A DNA stretch of 35,134 nucleotides from Candidatus Aminicenantota bacterium (GCA_013178315.1 JABLWX010000080.1:1-35134), one strand, 5' to 3'; positions 9,108 to 17,943 are shown, counted from the first letter of the stretch. Notes: generated by a model not told the origin, from the letters alone. Program-made: numbers and translations.

Positions 9108-9902
9108 TCAACAATTGAGCAATTGACTCGTCTGGAGCCCGAGATCCGGTCCGACCACCAGAAGCTGACCCGGCTTTATAGCCTGCCAGTTTTCATCGGT
9201 CAGCTTCTCAGAGCAGACCAGGACGGCCCTTTCCCCGGCCAGGGATTTACTCCTGACCAGGGCCGAAGTTTCTTTTGAGATGAATTCAGAAGGCTGCCTA
9301 TCTCCCGGGTTCCGAAAAAGGTAATACAGTGAATAATAATTAAGGCTTCCCGGACTGGAGAAGCGGAAAGCGTAAAGCCCCAATCCGTCAGACATCAGGA
9401 AATTTAAGCCCCCGCTGTCATTTGAATCCTTTGTCCGTGCTATTTCAGCCAACGCTGTCTTAATGCCTTCCACCACATTGCCCTTTTCCCTTACGCACTG
9501 CAGAATCCAGTGGAAATAGACTTCCGAGTCGGTCTGCCCATTGATATCCTTTTTATATGTCTCGGTCAGCCAGCCGAGCAAACTTTCCCTGGAAACTGAA
9601 CCGTTATGGGCAAACAGCCAGTTTTCGTACTGGAAAGGATGGGAGTTCACCCTGGCCTGCTCTCCTTGTATGGCCCTTCTGACGTGGGCAATGATGATCT
9701 TCGAGCGGACTTCTTTTGACCTCTGGTCATAGGCAGGATCGTCAGAAGCAAGGCCGGCTTCCTTGTAGACCATGGTTTTGCCACTCTCATACCAGCCGAT
9801 TCCCCAGCCATCCCGATTGCTGGCGGCGTATTTCTTGAACCTGCCCAGCGAAAACTCCAGGTCCACTGCCTGGTTGGCCATAAGTCCAAGTAAGCGACAC
9901 AT
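9108..9902 (-). CDS. Class II glutamine amidotransferase-like protein, YafJ family
   Basis: A 264-residue protein starting MCRLLGL. After Met removal, Cys2 would be the N-terminal nucleophile of the Ntn-type glutaminase fold. Other family signatures are NRDGWGIGWY (about 30-39), IAHVRRA and HPFQYENWLFAHNGSV. It is a stand-alone glutaminase-type domain without a synthase domain, as in YafJ/YwgB-like proteins. The related EgtC acts on gamma-glutamyl substrates, so an amidohydrolase is more likely than an amidotransferase. AAGGAG precedes the ATG. It follows the ARPP-1 gene on the same strand and may share its transcript. The substrate is unknown. Confidence 0.88.
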   Translation of the reverse strand: MCRLLGLMANQAVDLEFSLGRFKKYAASNRDGWGIGWYESGKTMVYKEAGLASDDPAYDQRSKEVRSKIIIAHVRRAIQGEQARVNSHPFQYENWLFAHNGSVSRESLLGWLTETYKKDINGQTDSEVYFHWILQCVREKGNVVEGIKTALAEIARTKDSNDSGGLNFLMSDGLGLYAFRFSSPGSLNYYSLYYLFRNPGDRQPSEFISKETSALVRSKSLAGERAVLVCSEKLTDENWQAIKPGQLLVVGPDLGLQTSQLLNC

Positions 9903-9912
9903 GTCTTGCTCC

Positions 9913-10122
9913 TTAATTAATCAGGCTCTTGATAATTCTGGACAGCATGGACTTCTGAAAGGCCGGTTTCTGCTCTTCACAGAGCAAGAAGGGCAGCAGC
10001 TCGGCCGGAAGTTGCTGGACGATAGTACAATCGGGCCAGGGCAGCCCCCAGGCCGGCTGGCCTGAGGGCTGGCGGTCTGGCCGTCGCCCCGCTCTTTTTC
10101 TTTTATTAGCGCCGCGGGCCAT
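9913..10122 (-). CDS. Doubtful small ORF between the ARPP-1 and YafJ genes
   Basis: A 69-residue ORF fills most of the gap between two codirectional genes. It has a basic N-terminus (KRKRAGRR), a Pro/Gln-rich middle and a possible C-terminal helix. Its stop lies 10 bases before the YafJ start, which is operon-like. There is no family resemblance, and the nearest Shine-Dalgarno-like AAGG is rather far upstream. It may be only an open stretch in a GC-rich leader. Confidence 0.3.
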   Translation of the reverse strand: MARGANKRKRAGRRPDRQPSGQPAWGLPWPDCTIVQQLPAELLPFLLCEEQKPAFQKSMLSRIIKSLIN

Positions 10123-10133
10123 GATTTCTGACC

Positions 10134-11192
10134 TTATTTCTCGTCAAACAGATAGCGTTTCCTGATGCGGAGCTGAGGGAACTTTTCATCCTGATTCGAG
10201 GACCTTTTTGGCTCTTGCCCGTTGTCGATGGCAAAGAAAGCCAGGTGCGGAACCGAGCCCTCAACTTCCAGGGCGGCCCCGACCATGGACTCGCCACGGT
10301 ATCGGCAGGAAACGCCCAGGCCGATGGACTGGAATCTCTTTTCTTCGCATCGCCCGGCATTTTCGATAAAGGCCCGGGCCTCTTCCGGGCTGACCCGGCT
10401 TCCTTTTTCTGAATTCTCCTGGCCCTTCTTACCAGACTTCTCGGCAGCTTTCTTTTCGTACTTGAGGCTGACGGCTTCCAGCACGTAGCTTTTGAGAAGC
10501 TTCTGGTACAGCCGGCTGAAAGCTGTGTCCCTGGAGATAAATTCCAGGCCCACCGGCTGTCCTTCAATGAAGACCAGGAGACCTTTCTGTCCAGGGACAA
10601 GAGTAAAAGCCTTGAGATATTTTTCCAGGTCTTTTTCCCGGGCCTCGTAAATATCGCTCATGGCTCCGGTCGGTGATTCTACCTGTAGCCTGGATGCCAT
10701 GTAATCGATATCAGCCCAGATCTGGGACTGGTCCGACCTGAAACTGCGGTTTGCTTCCAAGTTACGGTGCACCTGGTCCATCTTTTTGCGCCTGATCTGG
10801 TTGGCCATAATGTGGTCGGACCTTTCCATGCGAAGGGAAGAGCCGTGCCAGCGGTGGGCCTCAACGCAGCTGACCGGGATGACCACCGAGCTCTTGGGAC
10901 CGACCATTATGGTGGTGTTGAGCACCCGGTTCTGCTTGGCTCCCCTTAATTCTTCGCCGTCGAGCAGCAGGACCGGCTTTTCGCCCTTGTTGGTGGCTTT
11001 AAGTTCCGGCACCGAGCCGCCGGGCCCGACCTCGCCAACTTCGAACAGCCCTTTCTCCAGGGCTTCGGCCAGGGTGATGTAATCCGGTCCCTGGTTTAGC
11101 CCGGACGTTATGGGGAAAAGAACCATGTCCTCATGTTGCTGAGGCTTGCCGAGTTCCATTCCCTGAAGATAAAAATTGACAGTCCTTTCCAT
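10134..11192 (-). CDS. ARPP-1 / DUF6569 family protein
   Basis: A 352-residue cytoplasmic protein with no signal peptide or membrane helix. The N-terminal two-thirds match what I recall of the ARPP-1 domain (ARG and Rhodanese-Phosphatase-superfamily-associated protein): LAEALEKGLFEVGE, then LLLDGEELRGAKQNRVLNTT, then IPVSCVEAHRW. The domain was named for its genomic link to ADP-ribosylglycohydrolase and rhodanese-phosphatase genes. Its biochemical role is not established as far as I know. The C-terminal ~100 residues are charged and Lys/Glu-rich (KYEKKAAEKSGKKGQE). AAGGAG lies before the ATG. The neighbour is a YafJ-type amidohydrolase on the same strand. Confidence 0.8.
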   Translation of the reverse strand: MERTVNFYLQGMELGKPQQHEDMVLFPITSGLNQGPDYITLAEALEKGLFEVGEVGPGGSVPELKATNKGEKPVLLLDGEELRGAKQNRVLNTTIMVGPKSSVVIPVSCVEAHRWHGSSLRMERSDHIMANQIRRKKMDQVHRNLEANRSFRSDQSQIWADIDYMASRLQVESPTGAMSDIYEAREKDLEKYLKAFTLVPGQKGLLVFIEGQPVGLEFISRDTAFSRLYQKLLKSYVLEAVSLKYEKKAAEKSGKKGQENSEKGSRVSPEEARAFIENAGRCEEKRFQSIGLGVSCRYRGESMVGAALEVEGSVPHLAFFAIDNGQEPKRSSNQDEKFPQLRIRKRYLFDEK

Positions 11193-11334
11193 CGTCGTTT
11201 CTCCTTAAAAATGTGTGAGTTTTAAGAAATCAGGATGGCCCGAGGCTTATGGCCTAAGGCGGAATCTTGATTGGCTGGTTAACGGTTACCATCATCAACC
11301 CCCATTAAAAATTTGCTCCCGCGCACCTTTATCA

Positions 11335-11363
11335 TTTAAGCCGGAGCCCATCCCCGGCTTAAA
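11335..11363. repeat. Perfect 10-bp inverted repeat at the end of the XRE gene
   Basis: TTTAAGCCGG (11335-11344) and CCGGCTTAAA (11354-11363) form a hairpin with a 9-base loop that overlaps the stop codon of the XRE gene. No T run follows on either strand. It could be a weak terminator or a 3'-end stabilising structure. The rest of the 11193-11358 gap shows nothing I can name. Confidence 0.4.
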
Positions 11364-12612
11364 ATATCTCTCCCATTTCTTTTTTTATTTCTTCCGGAGT
11401 GGTCTCGGCCAGGGCGGCAGCTCTCTCCGGGTCCAGGATTTCCGAGGAAACGGCGTAGTGCAGCAGCCTCCTGAACCGGGATGGATTCTCTTCGCCCCGG
11501 TATTCGACCGGTTCCTTCCACAGCCAGCCCTTTTCGTTCATCATTTCCCTGAAAGAACGAAAACGCCTTTCGGTGACCAGCTCCAGGTCTAAGGCCCGGC
11601 GCATGATGGCCTGGAGGGAAATTCCGTACCTGGCCTTGATTTCAGCCAGCTCGCTGAAGGCGATTTTCCTTCCGGCCGGGAGGAAGTATTCTTCCAGGAT
11701 CCTGGCCGGGAGCAGGAAGGCAGCCGCGAACCTGTTATAGAGCCTGATGGTGTCCGGGTCGTTGGCCAGGCCGAACAGAACCTGGGCCAGCTCCGAAGCG
11801 GCCCTGAACCTGACCCTGTCCACCGGAAGGCTATTCTCCACGGCGATGAAGGGCTGACCGCGGTAAAAACCGGACTGGCTTTCAAATTTTTCCGGGCTGG
11901 CCAGCCTGAAGGTCTTGATGCCACGCTCTTCCAGGAAGGTCAGCAGGTTGGTCACCGCCCCGGTTCCAAGGTCCCAGTGCCGCCGCAGGTCTTCAGCCGC
12001 CTTTTCCGCTTCTTCCAGTTTTATGATTTTCAGCCTGAAGGGTGGCTCGAATACTTTTTCCTGCCGCAGCAGCTTTTCCAGCCAGAGGTAGTTCTTCATT
12101 TTTTCAGAAAGGATTATTCTCAGGGCGATGGCCTGTTTCCTGGGAAGACGCGGCTCCGGTCTCAGTTCTATTTCTTCTTCGGGAATAAGATCGGCCCAGG
12201 TCTTCTGCAGGTGCCGGGCTCTCCTGGCGGGCGTGGGCAAGATTTCACCTGGACTATAGCAGGCGTATATTTCGGTTTTTAAGGGCTTAACGTCCCTTGG
12301 TGTTCGCCTGCTAACCCTGGCTCCTTGCGGCGGGCAGGCCCGAATCTCTGCCGTGAATTCTTCCGGTTTCTCCGGTACTTCTTCCGGAATATCCGGGGAA
12401 GGAGGGATCTCGAGGACCTGGAGGAGGTGTTCCAGTACCTCGGGGGATGGGCTGATCAGGCCTTTTTCGTACTTGGCAATGGCCTGCCTGGTTACAATTC
12501 CCCCGAGCTTCTGGGCCAGGTCCTCGAGACTGAGGCCGGCCTTCAAGCGGGCTGCCCTCAACCTTAAAGGAAAGGTTGCGTCCAACCCGGGTCTGTCGCT
12601 GGTGCCACCCAT
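11359..12612 (-). CDS. XRE-family regulator with degenerate ImmA/IrrE peptidase-like domain
   Basis: This 417-residue protein starts at ATG 12612, after AAGAAGGAAG. The upstream in-frame extension crosses the promoter and is rejected. Residues about 15-72 are an HTH_3/XRE domain (LRLRAARLKAGLSLEDLAQ, VTRQAIAKYEKG). The C-terminal half resembles ImmA/IrrE peptidases (RFRAASELAQVLFG, then NRFAAAFLLPARI). In active members the first of these carries HELGH; here it reads SELAQ, so both zinc-binding histidines are gone. It is probably a DNA-binding protein with an inactive sensor or partner-binding domain. The classical pair regulates mobile elements or toxin-antitoxin loci, but none is seen nearby. 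Confidence 0.85.
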   Translation of the reverse strand: MGGTSDRPGLDATFPLRLRAARLKAGLSLEDLAQKLGGIVTRQAIAKYEKGLISPSPEVLEHLLQVLEIPPSPDIPEEVPEKPEEFTAEIRACPPQGARVSRRTPRDVKPLKTEIYACYSPGEILPTPARRARHLQKTWADLIPEEEIELRPEPRLPRKQAIALRIILSEKMKNYLWLEKLLRQEKVFEPPFRLKIIKLEEAEKAAEDLRRHWDLGTGAVTNLLTFLEERGIKTFRLASPEKFESQSGFYRGQPFIAVENSLPVDRVRFRAASELAQVLFGLANDPDTIRLYNRFAAAFLLPARILEEYFLPAGRKIAFSELAEIKARYGISLQAIMRRALDLELVTERRFRSFREMMNEKGWLWKEPVEYRGEENPSRFRRLLHYAVSSEILDPERAAALAETTPEEIKKEMGEIF

Positions 12613-12633
12613 TGCTTCCTTCTTTCGGTTTAC

Positions 12634-12662
12634 AATATAAGCCCAAAAAAGACATTTGTCAA
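12634..12662 (-). promoter_or_regulatory. Promoter and possible operator of the XRE gene
   Basis: On the minus strand TTGACA (12662-12657) and TATATT (12639-12634) are 17 bases apart, a near-consensus promoter with a start near 12627 and a 15-base leader. The -35 overlaps the inverted repeat GACA-TT-TGTC (12651-12660), which would suit autoregulation by the XRE protein. The same 10-base palindrome occurs at 487-496 before glnA. Confidence 0.65.
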
Positions 12663-13031
12663 CTCTTTTTTTATTTTTTTTGCATAATTTTAAAAATTTT
12701 TCTGGATAAGGCAGAAAATTATTGATTTCAGGACACTTAGAAGGCACAGTTGCGACTAAATATAAGGGAAGATTTGGTTGGAAACGGCTAATGATAAGCT
12801 GCTTTGATCATGTTTTCGGACCGACGAGCCTCTCGGTAACACAGCCTTCGTTTCTATTATTTCGGGGGCTAAAGCTGGCTTCCCGCCTTGAAGACGGCCG
12901 GGTGGCGTCCGATTGGCTGGCGGTGCCGAATTTTCCGGTTAAAATCCACGTCCGGCCTGCAACTTATTCACCGGTGTTGCTTTTTATTAAATGTGGAAGG
13001 GCCGGGCTACCCCTGTCGGGTGAAAGACAGA
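12663..13031. other. Long intergenic stretch with no supported gene
   Basis: This lies between the divergent XRE gene and the secretion operon. It begins with poly-T/A-rich DNA (12663-12720). One plus-strand TTG-initiated ORF (12722-13057) covers most of it, but it has no good ribosome-binding site or family resemblance and runs through the promoter at 13032-13060. I see no RNA gene, repeat array or terminator. Confidence 0.5.
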
Positions 13032-13060
13032 TTGACATAATCGGGGAGCTAACTTAAGAT
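13032..13060 (+). promoter_or_regulatory. Promoter of the secretion/pilus-like operon
   Basis: TTGACA (13032-13037) and TAAGAT (13055-13060) are separated by exactly 17 bases, giving a predicted start near 13067 and a ~20-base leader before ATG 13088. It is the only clear promoter for the seven-gene run that follows, which has no internal gap above 16 bases. Confidence 0.7.
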
Positions 13061-13087
13061 AAAGCCAAAGCGAGAGTTGATAACCAA

Positions 13088-14290
13088 ATGCCTGCTTTTA
13101 TCTGCCGCATCGTAACGTCGGATGGCCGCATTCTAAGGGAAACGCTGGAGGCAGCCTCGGCCGAGGATTGTCGCCGAACCCTTGAAGCTGAGGGGCTGTG
13201 CGTCCTGTCGATTCGCAAGGAGCTCAGGATTTCTCAGGTCAGGCTGTTCGGAAAGCGCCTTAAACCGGCCGAATTTATCCTTTTCAACCAGGAGCTGGTG
13301 GCCCTGCTCAAGGCCGGTTATCCAGTGCTCAAAAGCCTTGAGCTGGTGGAAAAGCGGGTGGAAAATCCCTTTCTTCTGGACATCATCAGGCAGGTGGAGG
13401 CTGAAGTCCGCGGGGGAAAGACTCTGTCCGAAGCCTTCTCTCCCTATGAGAATCTTTTTTCCAAGGTCTACACGGCTTCGCTGATGGCCGGAGAAAGAAG
13501 TGGGAACCTGCCGGGCTCCCTGGCCAGGTACATCCAGTACGCAAAAATCATTGACCAGACCCGGAGCCGGGTGCGTTCGGCCCTGCTTTATCCAACGCTC
13601 CTGGTCATATTCTCGGCCATACTGATCGGGCTGCTGGTCGGATTGGTTCTTCCCCGGTTCGCCACTTTTTATGCCGACTTCGGGGCCCAGCTCCCGGGCC
13701 TGACCAGGTTTCTGCTCAGACTGGCCATTTTTATCAGGGCCAACCTGCTCTGGTTCGGCCTTCTGTTTCTGGCCCTAATCATTACCTACCTGGTCATCAG
13801 GCGCCGGGATTCTTTTATTGTTTTCAAGGACCGCCTCAAGCTGCGCCTGCCCTTTTCCCGCTTCTTGGTTTCGGACTCGGCCGTGGCCCTTTACAGCCGT
13901 ACTCTGGGGCTGCTCCTGGAAGCCGGGATCACCCTGCTGTCTTCGGTCAGCGTGGCTGCGTTTTCTGTGCCCAACCGGTTTATTTCATCCAGGTTGCTAT
14001 CGGTGGCCGATAGCCTCAAGAACGGTCTGAGCCTTTACGACTCGCTGCAGAAGGCCGGGGTGCTGCCCCAGCTGGCCATGGACATGATCAGGATCGGCGA
14101 AAGTTCGGCCAACCTGCCCGGCATGCTGGCCGAGGTGGCTGACTTTTATGACGAGCGGCTGAGGGACCGGATTCAGACCCTGGTTTCCCTGATTGAGCCG
14201 GTTATCATCATATTTATCGGCCTGGTGGCCGCGGGTATGATATTATCTATATATCTTCCGATTTTTAACATCATCAGGATAACCAGGTGA
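13088..14290 (+). CDS. gspF: GspF/PilC-like inner-membrane platform protein
   Basis: This 400-residue polytopic protein has the normal family length. It has two copies of the GspF cytoplasmic domain (about 65-185 and 270-390), each followed by hydrophobic helices (around 165-190, 215-240 and the C-terminus). Family signatures include FNQELVALLKAGYPVLKSLEL, SLMAGERSGNLPGSLARY and, in the second repeat, MDMIRIGESSANLPGMLAEVADFYDE. It forms the membrane base through which the ATPase drives pseudopilus or pilus assembly. It is the first gene of the operon, directly after a strong promoter, and is followed by gspE 16 bases later. Whether the machine is a secretion system or a pilus is not decidable here. 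Confidence 0.93.
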   Translation: MPAFICRIVTSDGRILRETLEAASAEDCRRTLEAEGLCVLSIRKELRISQVRLFGKRLKPAEFILFNQELVALLKAGYPVLKSLELVEKRVENPFLLDIIRQVEAEVRGGKTLSEAFSPYENLFSKVYTASLMAGERSGNLPGSLARYIQYAKIIDQTRSRVRSALLYPTLLVIFSAILIGLLVGLVLPRFATFYADFGAQLPGLTRFLLRLAIFIRANLLWFGLLFLALIITYLVIRRRDSFIVFKDRLKLRLPFSRFLVSDSAVALYSRTLGLLLEAGITLLSSVSVAAFSVPNRFISSRLLSVADSLKNGLSLYDSLQKAGVLPQLAMDMIRIGESSANLPGMLAEVADFYDERLRDRIQTLVSLIEPVIIIFIGLVAAGMILSIYLPIFNIIRITR

Positions 14291-14306
14291 AATAGAGGAG
14301 GACAAT

Positions 14307-15917
14307 TTGCCAAAGGGTGATGCCAACGGGCTCCTGCTGGCCGAGGAGCTGGAAGCCAAGAAACTGGCTGAGAAATACCGGGTACCTTACCTTGACCTGA
14401 GCAGGCAGGAACTCGACCGCGACCTGGTGCAGTCTTTCCCGGTTGACTTTCTTTACCGGTATAACTTTGTTCCACTGCACGATACCGGCCGGGTCCTTCA
14501 GATTGCCATCGCCGACCCCTCCGACCTGGCGGCCATTGACAGCATTGAGACCTTTGCCGGAAAAAAGGTGGAAGTGTTCGCGGCCAGTAAGAGGGGTGTC
14601 CAGGAAGCCCTGCGGCGCAGCGAGGCCGCGGCCCAGGTGCTGAAGGAAGCCACCGAGGGCTTTGTCCGCCAGGTGGTGGAGAAGGAGACCGGCGAAGAAG
14701 AAGACGTAATTACCATCGAGAAGCTGACCGAGCAGGACGGCTCCATCATCAAGCTGGTCAATACCATCATCTTCACCGCCGTCCAGAAACGGGCCAGCGA
14801 CATCCACATCGAATCCAAGGAAAATTTTGTCCGGGTTAAGTACCGCATTGACGGGGTCCTGACCGAGGCCATGGAGCCGCTCAGCCGCCAGTTCCAGTCG
14901 CTGATCATCTCGCGCATCAAGATCATGTCCGACCTGGACATCTCAGAGCGACGGGTCCCCCAGGACGGGCGTTTCCGCCTTAAAATCAAGGACAAGACCA
15001 TAGATTTCCGGGTGTCAATCATGCCCTGCATCTACGGGGAGGACGCGGTCATCCGCATCCTTGACAAGGAGATGATCACCGAGGCTTTCGCCGAGCTGCG
15101 TCTGGACCTGCTCGGTTTTTCTGATTATGTTCTGCGAAAGTTCCGGCGATACATCTACCAGCCCTACGGCATGGTCCTGGTGACCGGGCCAACCGGAAGC
15201 GGCAAAACCACCACCCTGTATGCTGCCCTGACTGAAATTAAATCTCCCGAGGATAAGATCATCACCATCGAGGACCCCGTTGAATACCAGATAGAAGGTA
15301 TCACCCAGATCCAGGTCAACGAGAAAAAAGGGTTGACCTTTGCCCGGGGTCTGCGCTCCATCCTGCGGCATGACCCGGACAAGATCATGGTGGGCGAAAT
15401 CCGGGACCCGGAAACCGCCCAGATTGCCATCCAGTCGGCCCTGACCGGGCACCTGGTTTTTACGACAGTTCACGCCAACAACGTCTTTGACGTTATCGGC
15501 CGTTTCCTGCACATGCAGGTTGACCCTTACAGCTTCATCTCGGCCCTGAACTGCATCCTGGCCCAGCGATTGGTGCGGGTACTCTGTCCCAGGTGCAAGG
15601 CTGCGGTCAAGTATGACGATGTCACCCTGGAACTTTCAGGACTGAACCCCGACCGGTTCCGGAATATGACCTTCTACGAGCCCCGCGGGTGCAGCGATTG
15701 TCATGGCACCGGTTACAAGGGCCGGACGGCCATTGCCGAGTTGCTGGAGCTTTCGGATAATATCAGGGAGATGATCCTGGCCAGGAAGCCACTGTCGGAA
15801 GTTAAGAAAGTCGCCCAGGAAGAAGGGATGATTCCCCTGCGGCAGTCCGGCCTGGAAAAGGTTCTTTCCGGCGTTACCAGCCTGAAGGATTTGAACAAAG
15901 TCACCTTCGTCGAGTGA
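14307..15917 (+). CDS. gspE: GspE/PilB-like assembly ATPase
   Basis: A 536-residue cytoplasmic ATPase. The N-terminal GspE_N domain (about 1-120) leads into the RecA-like core. Walker A is GPTGSGK (294-300, Lys300), the Asp box ITIEDPVEY, Walker B IMVGEIRDPETA and the His box LTGHLVFTTVHAN. A four-cysteine zinc motif follows (CPRCK and CSDC), as in T2SS/T4P assembly ATPases and unlike the retraction ATPase PilT. It powers extension of the pseudopilus or pilus. The start is TTG 14307, five bases after GAGGAGG; the first residues then match the expected N-terminal helix. Confidence 0.95.
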   Translation: MPKGDANGLLLAEELEAKKLAEKYRVPYLDLSRQELDRDLVQSFPVDFLYRYNFVPLHDTGRVLQIAIADPSDLAAIDSIETFAGKKVEVFAASKRGVQEALRRSEAAAQVLKEATEGFVRQVVEKETGEEEDVITIEKLTEQDGSIIKLVNTIIFTAVQKRASDIHIESKENFVRVKYRIDGVLTEAMEPLSRQFQSLIISRIKIMSDLDISERRVPQDGRFRLKIKDKTIDFRVSIMPCIYGEDAVIRILDKEMITEAFAELRLDLLGFSDYVLRKFRRYIYQPYGMVLVTGPTGSGKTTTLYAALTEIKSPEDKIITIEDPVEYQIEGITQIQVNEKKGLTFARGLRSILRHDPDKIMVGEIRDPETAQIAIQSALTGHLVFTTVHANNVFDVIGRFLHMQVDPYSFISALNCILAQRLVRVLCPRCKAAVKYDDVTLELSGLNPDRFRNMTFYEPRGCSDCHGTGYKGRTAIAELLELSDNIREMILARKPLSEVKKVAQEEGMIPLRQSGLEKVLSGVTSLKDLNKVTFVE

Positions 15918-15921
15918 GCGG

Positions 15922-16815
15922 ATGAGTCTGGGAGAAAGAATCAGGCGGTATTTTCTGGAGCAGCCGAAGCCGTCGGCTGTCTTCCAGATTGCTCCCTCTT
16001 ACTTTGCCGCCCTGAAGACCGGACCGGAGGACCAGTTAACCGCAGATGATTACGTCTACCACCCGATTTCTTCCGGCCTGGTCGAAGCCCAGCTTCTTCA
16101 GAAAAACATTGTCCAGCCCGGCCTGTTGCAGGAACTCATCAGGAAGACCTGGAGAAAATTCAAGCCGCGCGGTCATTCGGTCACAGTCATTCTGCCTGAA
16201 ATGAGTGCCCGGGCCTTTATCTTTCAGCTGGAAAGTGCCAGCCTGACCCCGGCCGAACAGGTCAGGTTCGTAGAATGGAAACTGGAACATCATCTTTCCC
16301 ATCCCCTTGACCGGGTTCGTTATTCCTACCAGACCTTCAATTCGGGAAAAGAGAGAAAGGTGCTGGTGGTCTGCATCGGAGAAGAGGTGGCGGCCGAGTA
16401 CGAGGCGATATTTTCAGAAAACAAGATGCATCCCGGCAAGTTGACCATACCCTCGCTTTCGGTGCTGAACCTCGTGGTCAGGGCCGGGGCTGAAGCCAGG
16501 GACTTTCTGCTGGTCGATGCCGACCTCGACTACCTGAGCCTGGTGGCCGTGCTGGATGGCGCTCCATACCTTTACCGGCAGAAACAGCTCTGGCCGGATA
16601 ACGAAACCAACCGGACCGCCATCCTGAAAGAGGCCGAGAACACTGTCAATTTCCTGGAAGATAAAATTCGCAGAAAGCCGTCCCTGGTCTATGTCCGGTC
16701 CAACCTGGGAAACCCGGTCTGGTTGACGACCGAGATGGAAAAGTTGCTCGGTCTCAGGGTGGAAGAGGTTATGACCGAGCAACAATTTCTGGCTCCTCTA
16801 TTCGGGGGACAATAA
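15922..16815 (+). CDS. pilM: PilM/GspL-like actin-fold assembly protein
   Basis: A 297-residue cytoplasmic protein with no membrane segment. Its position directly after the ATPase and before PilN/PilO-like genes, together with VTVILPEMSARAFIFQLE, FVEWKLEHHL and FLLVDADLDYLSLVAV, fits the PilM/GspL cytoplasmic actin-like fold. Family members are usually nearer 350 residues and sequence conservation is low, so the call rests partly on context. It would recruit the ATPase to the PilN-type membrane partner. Its stop codon overlaps the next ATG (TAATG), implying translational coupling. Confidence 0.75.
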   Translation: MSLGERIRRYFLEQPKPSAVFQIAPSYFAALKTGPEDQLTADDYVYHPISSGLVEAQLLQKNIVQPGLLQELIRKTWRKFKPRGHSVTVILPEMSARAFIFQLESASLTPAEQVRFVEWKLEHHLSHPLDRVRYSYQTFNSGKERKVLVVCIGEEVAAEYEAIFSENKMHPGKLTIPSLSVLNLVVRAGAEARDFLLVDADLDYLSLVAVLDGAPYLYRQKQLWPDNETNRTAILKEAENTVNFLEDKIRRKPSLVYVRSNLGNPVWLTTEMEKLLGLRVEEVMTEQQFLAPLFGGQ

Positions 16816-17390
16816 TGGGCAATCGTCACCACAGAAACGGCTGGACCCTGGTCATCAACCTGGCCAGGGAACCGCGGCGTAACCGCCGCCCCTATCGTTT
16901 TATGGTGATTGGCCTGAGCTTGCTGATTTTAGCGGCGGTGGTGGTCCTGGTGCTGTTCAACCTGAAAAGTCTGGCTCAGTTCCGAGAACTAAGACAGGCC
17001 AACCAGAGCCTTGAAGAAAAAAAGACCGGCCTGACCGCCGAAAACCGCCAGCTCGGCCGGGAGCTGGACAACCTGCGCCGTAGCTACCGCGAGCCGGTGG
17101 ATGAGATCAACAGCCTCCTGGAAAGGAAGAGTTTCTCCTGGGTCCTGTTCTTCAACCGGATCGAGGAAGCCCTGCCCCCGGGAAGCTTTCTTCAGGCTCT
17201 GAACCCACCCGCTTCCCCGGGCAGCCGGGAATTCAGGGCCAGGGTGGCCCTCGGCAGCCGGGAAGAACTGGCCCAGCTCATCAAGAACCTGCAGCTTCAG
17301 AAATTTGAGGAGGTCCGGGTCCTGAATGAAAATTATCAGAATAACAAATTTCAGGTGGAGATGACTTTCAGAGATGCCGGGGTCGATTGA
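16815..17390 (+). CDS. pilN: PilN-like bitopic assembly protein
   Basis: This 191-residue protein has a short basic cytoplasmic N-terminus containing TLVINLAREPRRNR. That is the PilN signature loop (INLxxxxxR-like) which binds the PilM groove. One transmembrane helix follows (about 31-52), then a coiled-coil region and a periplasmic ferredoxin-like domain. Length and layout match PilN or the GspL periplasmic part. It overlaps the upstream gene by 1 base and the downstream gene by 17. Confidence 0.8.
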   Translation: MGNRHHRNGWTLVINLAREPRRNRRPYRFMVIGLSLLILAAVVVLVLFNLKSLAQFRELRQANQSLEEKKTGLTAENRQLGRELDNLRRSYREPVDEINSLLERKSFSWVLFFNRIEEALPPGSFLQALNPPASPGSREFRARVALGSREELAQLIKNLQLQKFEEVRVLNENYQNNKFQVEMTFRDAGVD

Positions 17391-17943
17391 GTTACTGAGC
17401 CAGCCGGAAAGGAAACGCCTGAGAGGGCTCGGCCTGGCTGCAGCCTTTCTGGTAATGTTGGTGATTGTCTCTTTATTTTTCTGGAGCTCACGTCTTAACG
17501 GTATCAGGTCAGAAGCTGTCCGCCTGACGGCGGAACTGGAAAAAATCAGCAGCCAGAATGAAAAGGCCAGGCAGGAGTTCCAGGGCTGGCAGGAAACCAG
17601 GAAAGACCTGGAAGAGCTGGAGACCGGGGCTTTCTACCAGGGAGCCGATGGCCTGGAAGCTTTTCGCCAGGACCTGAAGAGCCTGTTTCAGCAAAGCGGG
17701 CTGGCCATGCCGCCGATCAACTACCAGTATGATGAAAGCGGCAAGAAACAATTTAACCGGATGGCCGCTTCGTTTGCCGTGAGGCTCAGTTACCCTGTAT
17801 TAAAAAAATTCCTGTACCGGGTTGAGACCTGGCCCCGAATCCTGGTGCTTGAACAGATAAATTTCCAGAAAATAGACAATGCCACCGGGGCCCTTGACCT
17901 GAGAATCACGCTTTCCGGGTATTACCATGAAAAGACTCAATAA
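17374..17943 (+). CDS. pilO: PilO/GspM-like bitopic assembly protein
   Basis: This 189-residue protein has one transmembrane helix (about 21-42), a heptad-like coiled-coil stretch and a small periplasmic alpha/beta domain ending in LDLRITLSGYYHEKTQ. This is the PilO/GspM layout, and it would dimerise with the PilN-like protein. There is no invariant motif to see, so position and topology carry the call. The 17-base overlaps on both sides point to coupled translation and fixed stoichiometry. Confidence 0.75.
   Translation: MPGSIELLSQPERKRLRGLGLAAAFLVMLVIVSLFFWSSRLNGIRSEAVRLTAELEKISSQNEKARQEFQGWQETRKDLEELETGAFYQGADGLEAFRQDLKSLFQQSGLAMPPINYQYDESGKKQFNRMAASFAVRLSYPVLKKFLYRVETWPRILVLEQINFQKIDNATGALDLRITLSGYYHEKTQ

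Noticed and set aside
12613..12747. N-terminal extension of the XRE regulator
   Set aside because: It would place the promoter inside the coding region; ATG 12612 has a good ribosome-binding site and leads directly into the HTH.
12722..13057. 111-residue plus-strand ORF in the gap before the secretion operon
   Set aside because: TTG start, no good ribosome-binding site, no family resemblance, and it runs through a near-consensus promoter (13032-13060).
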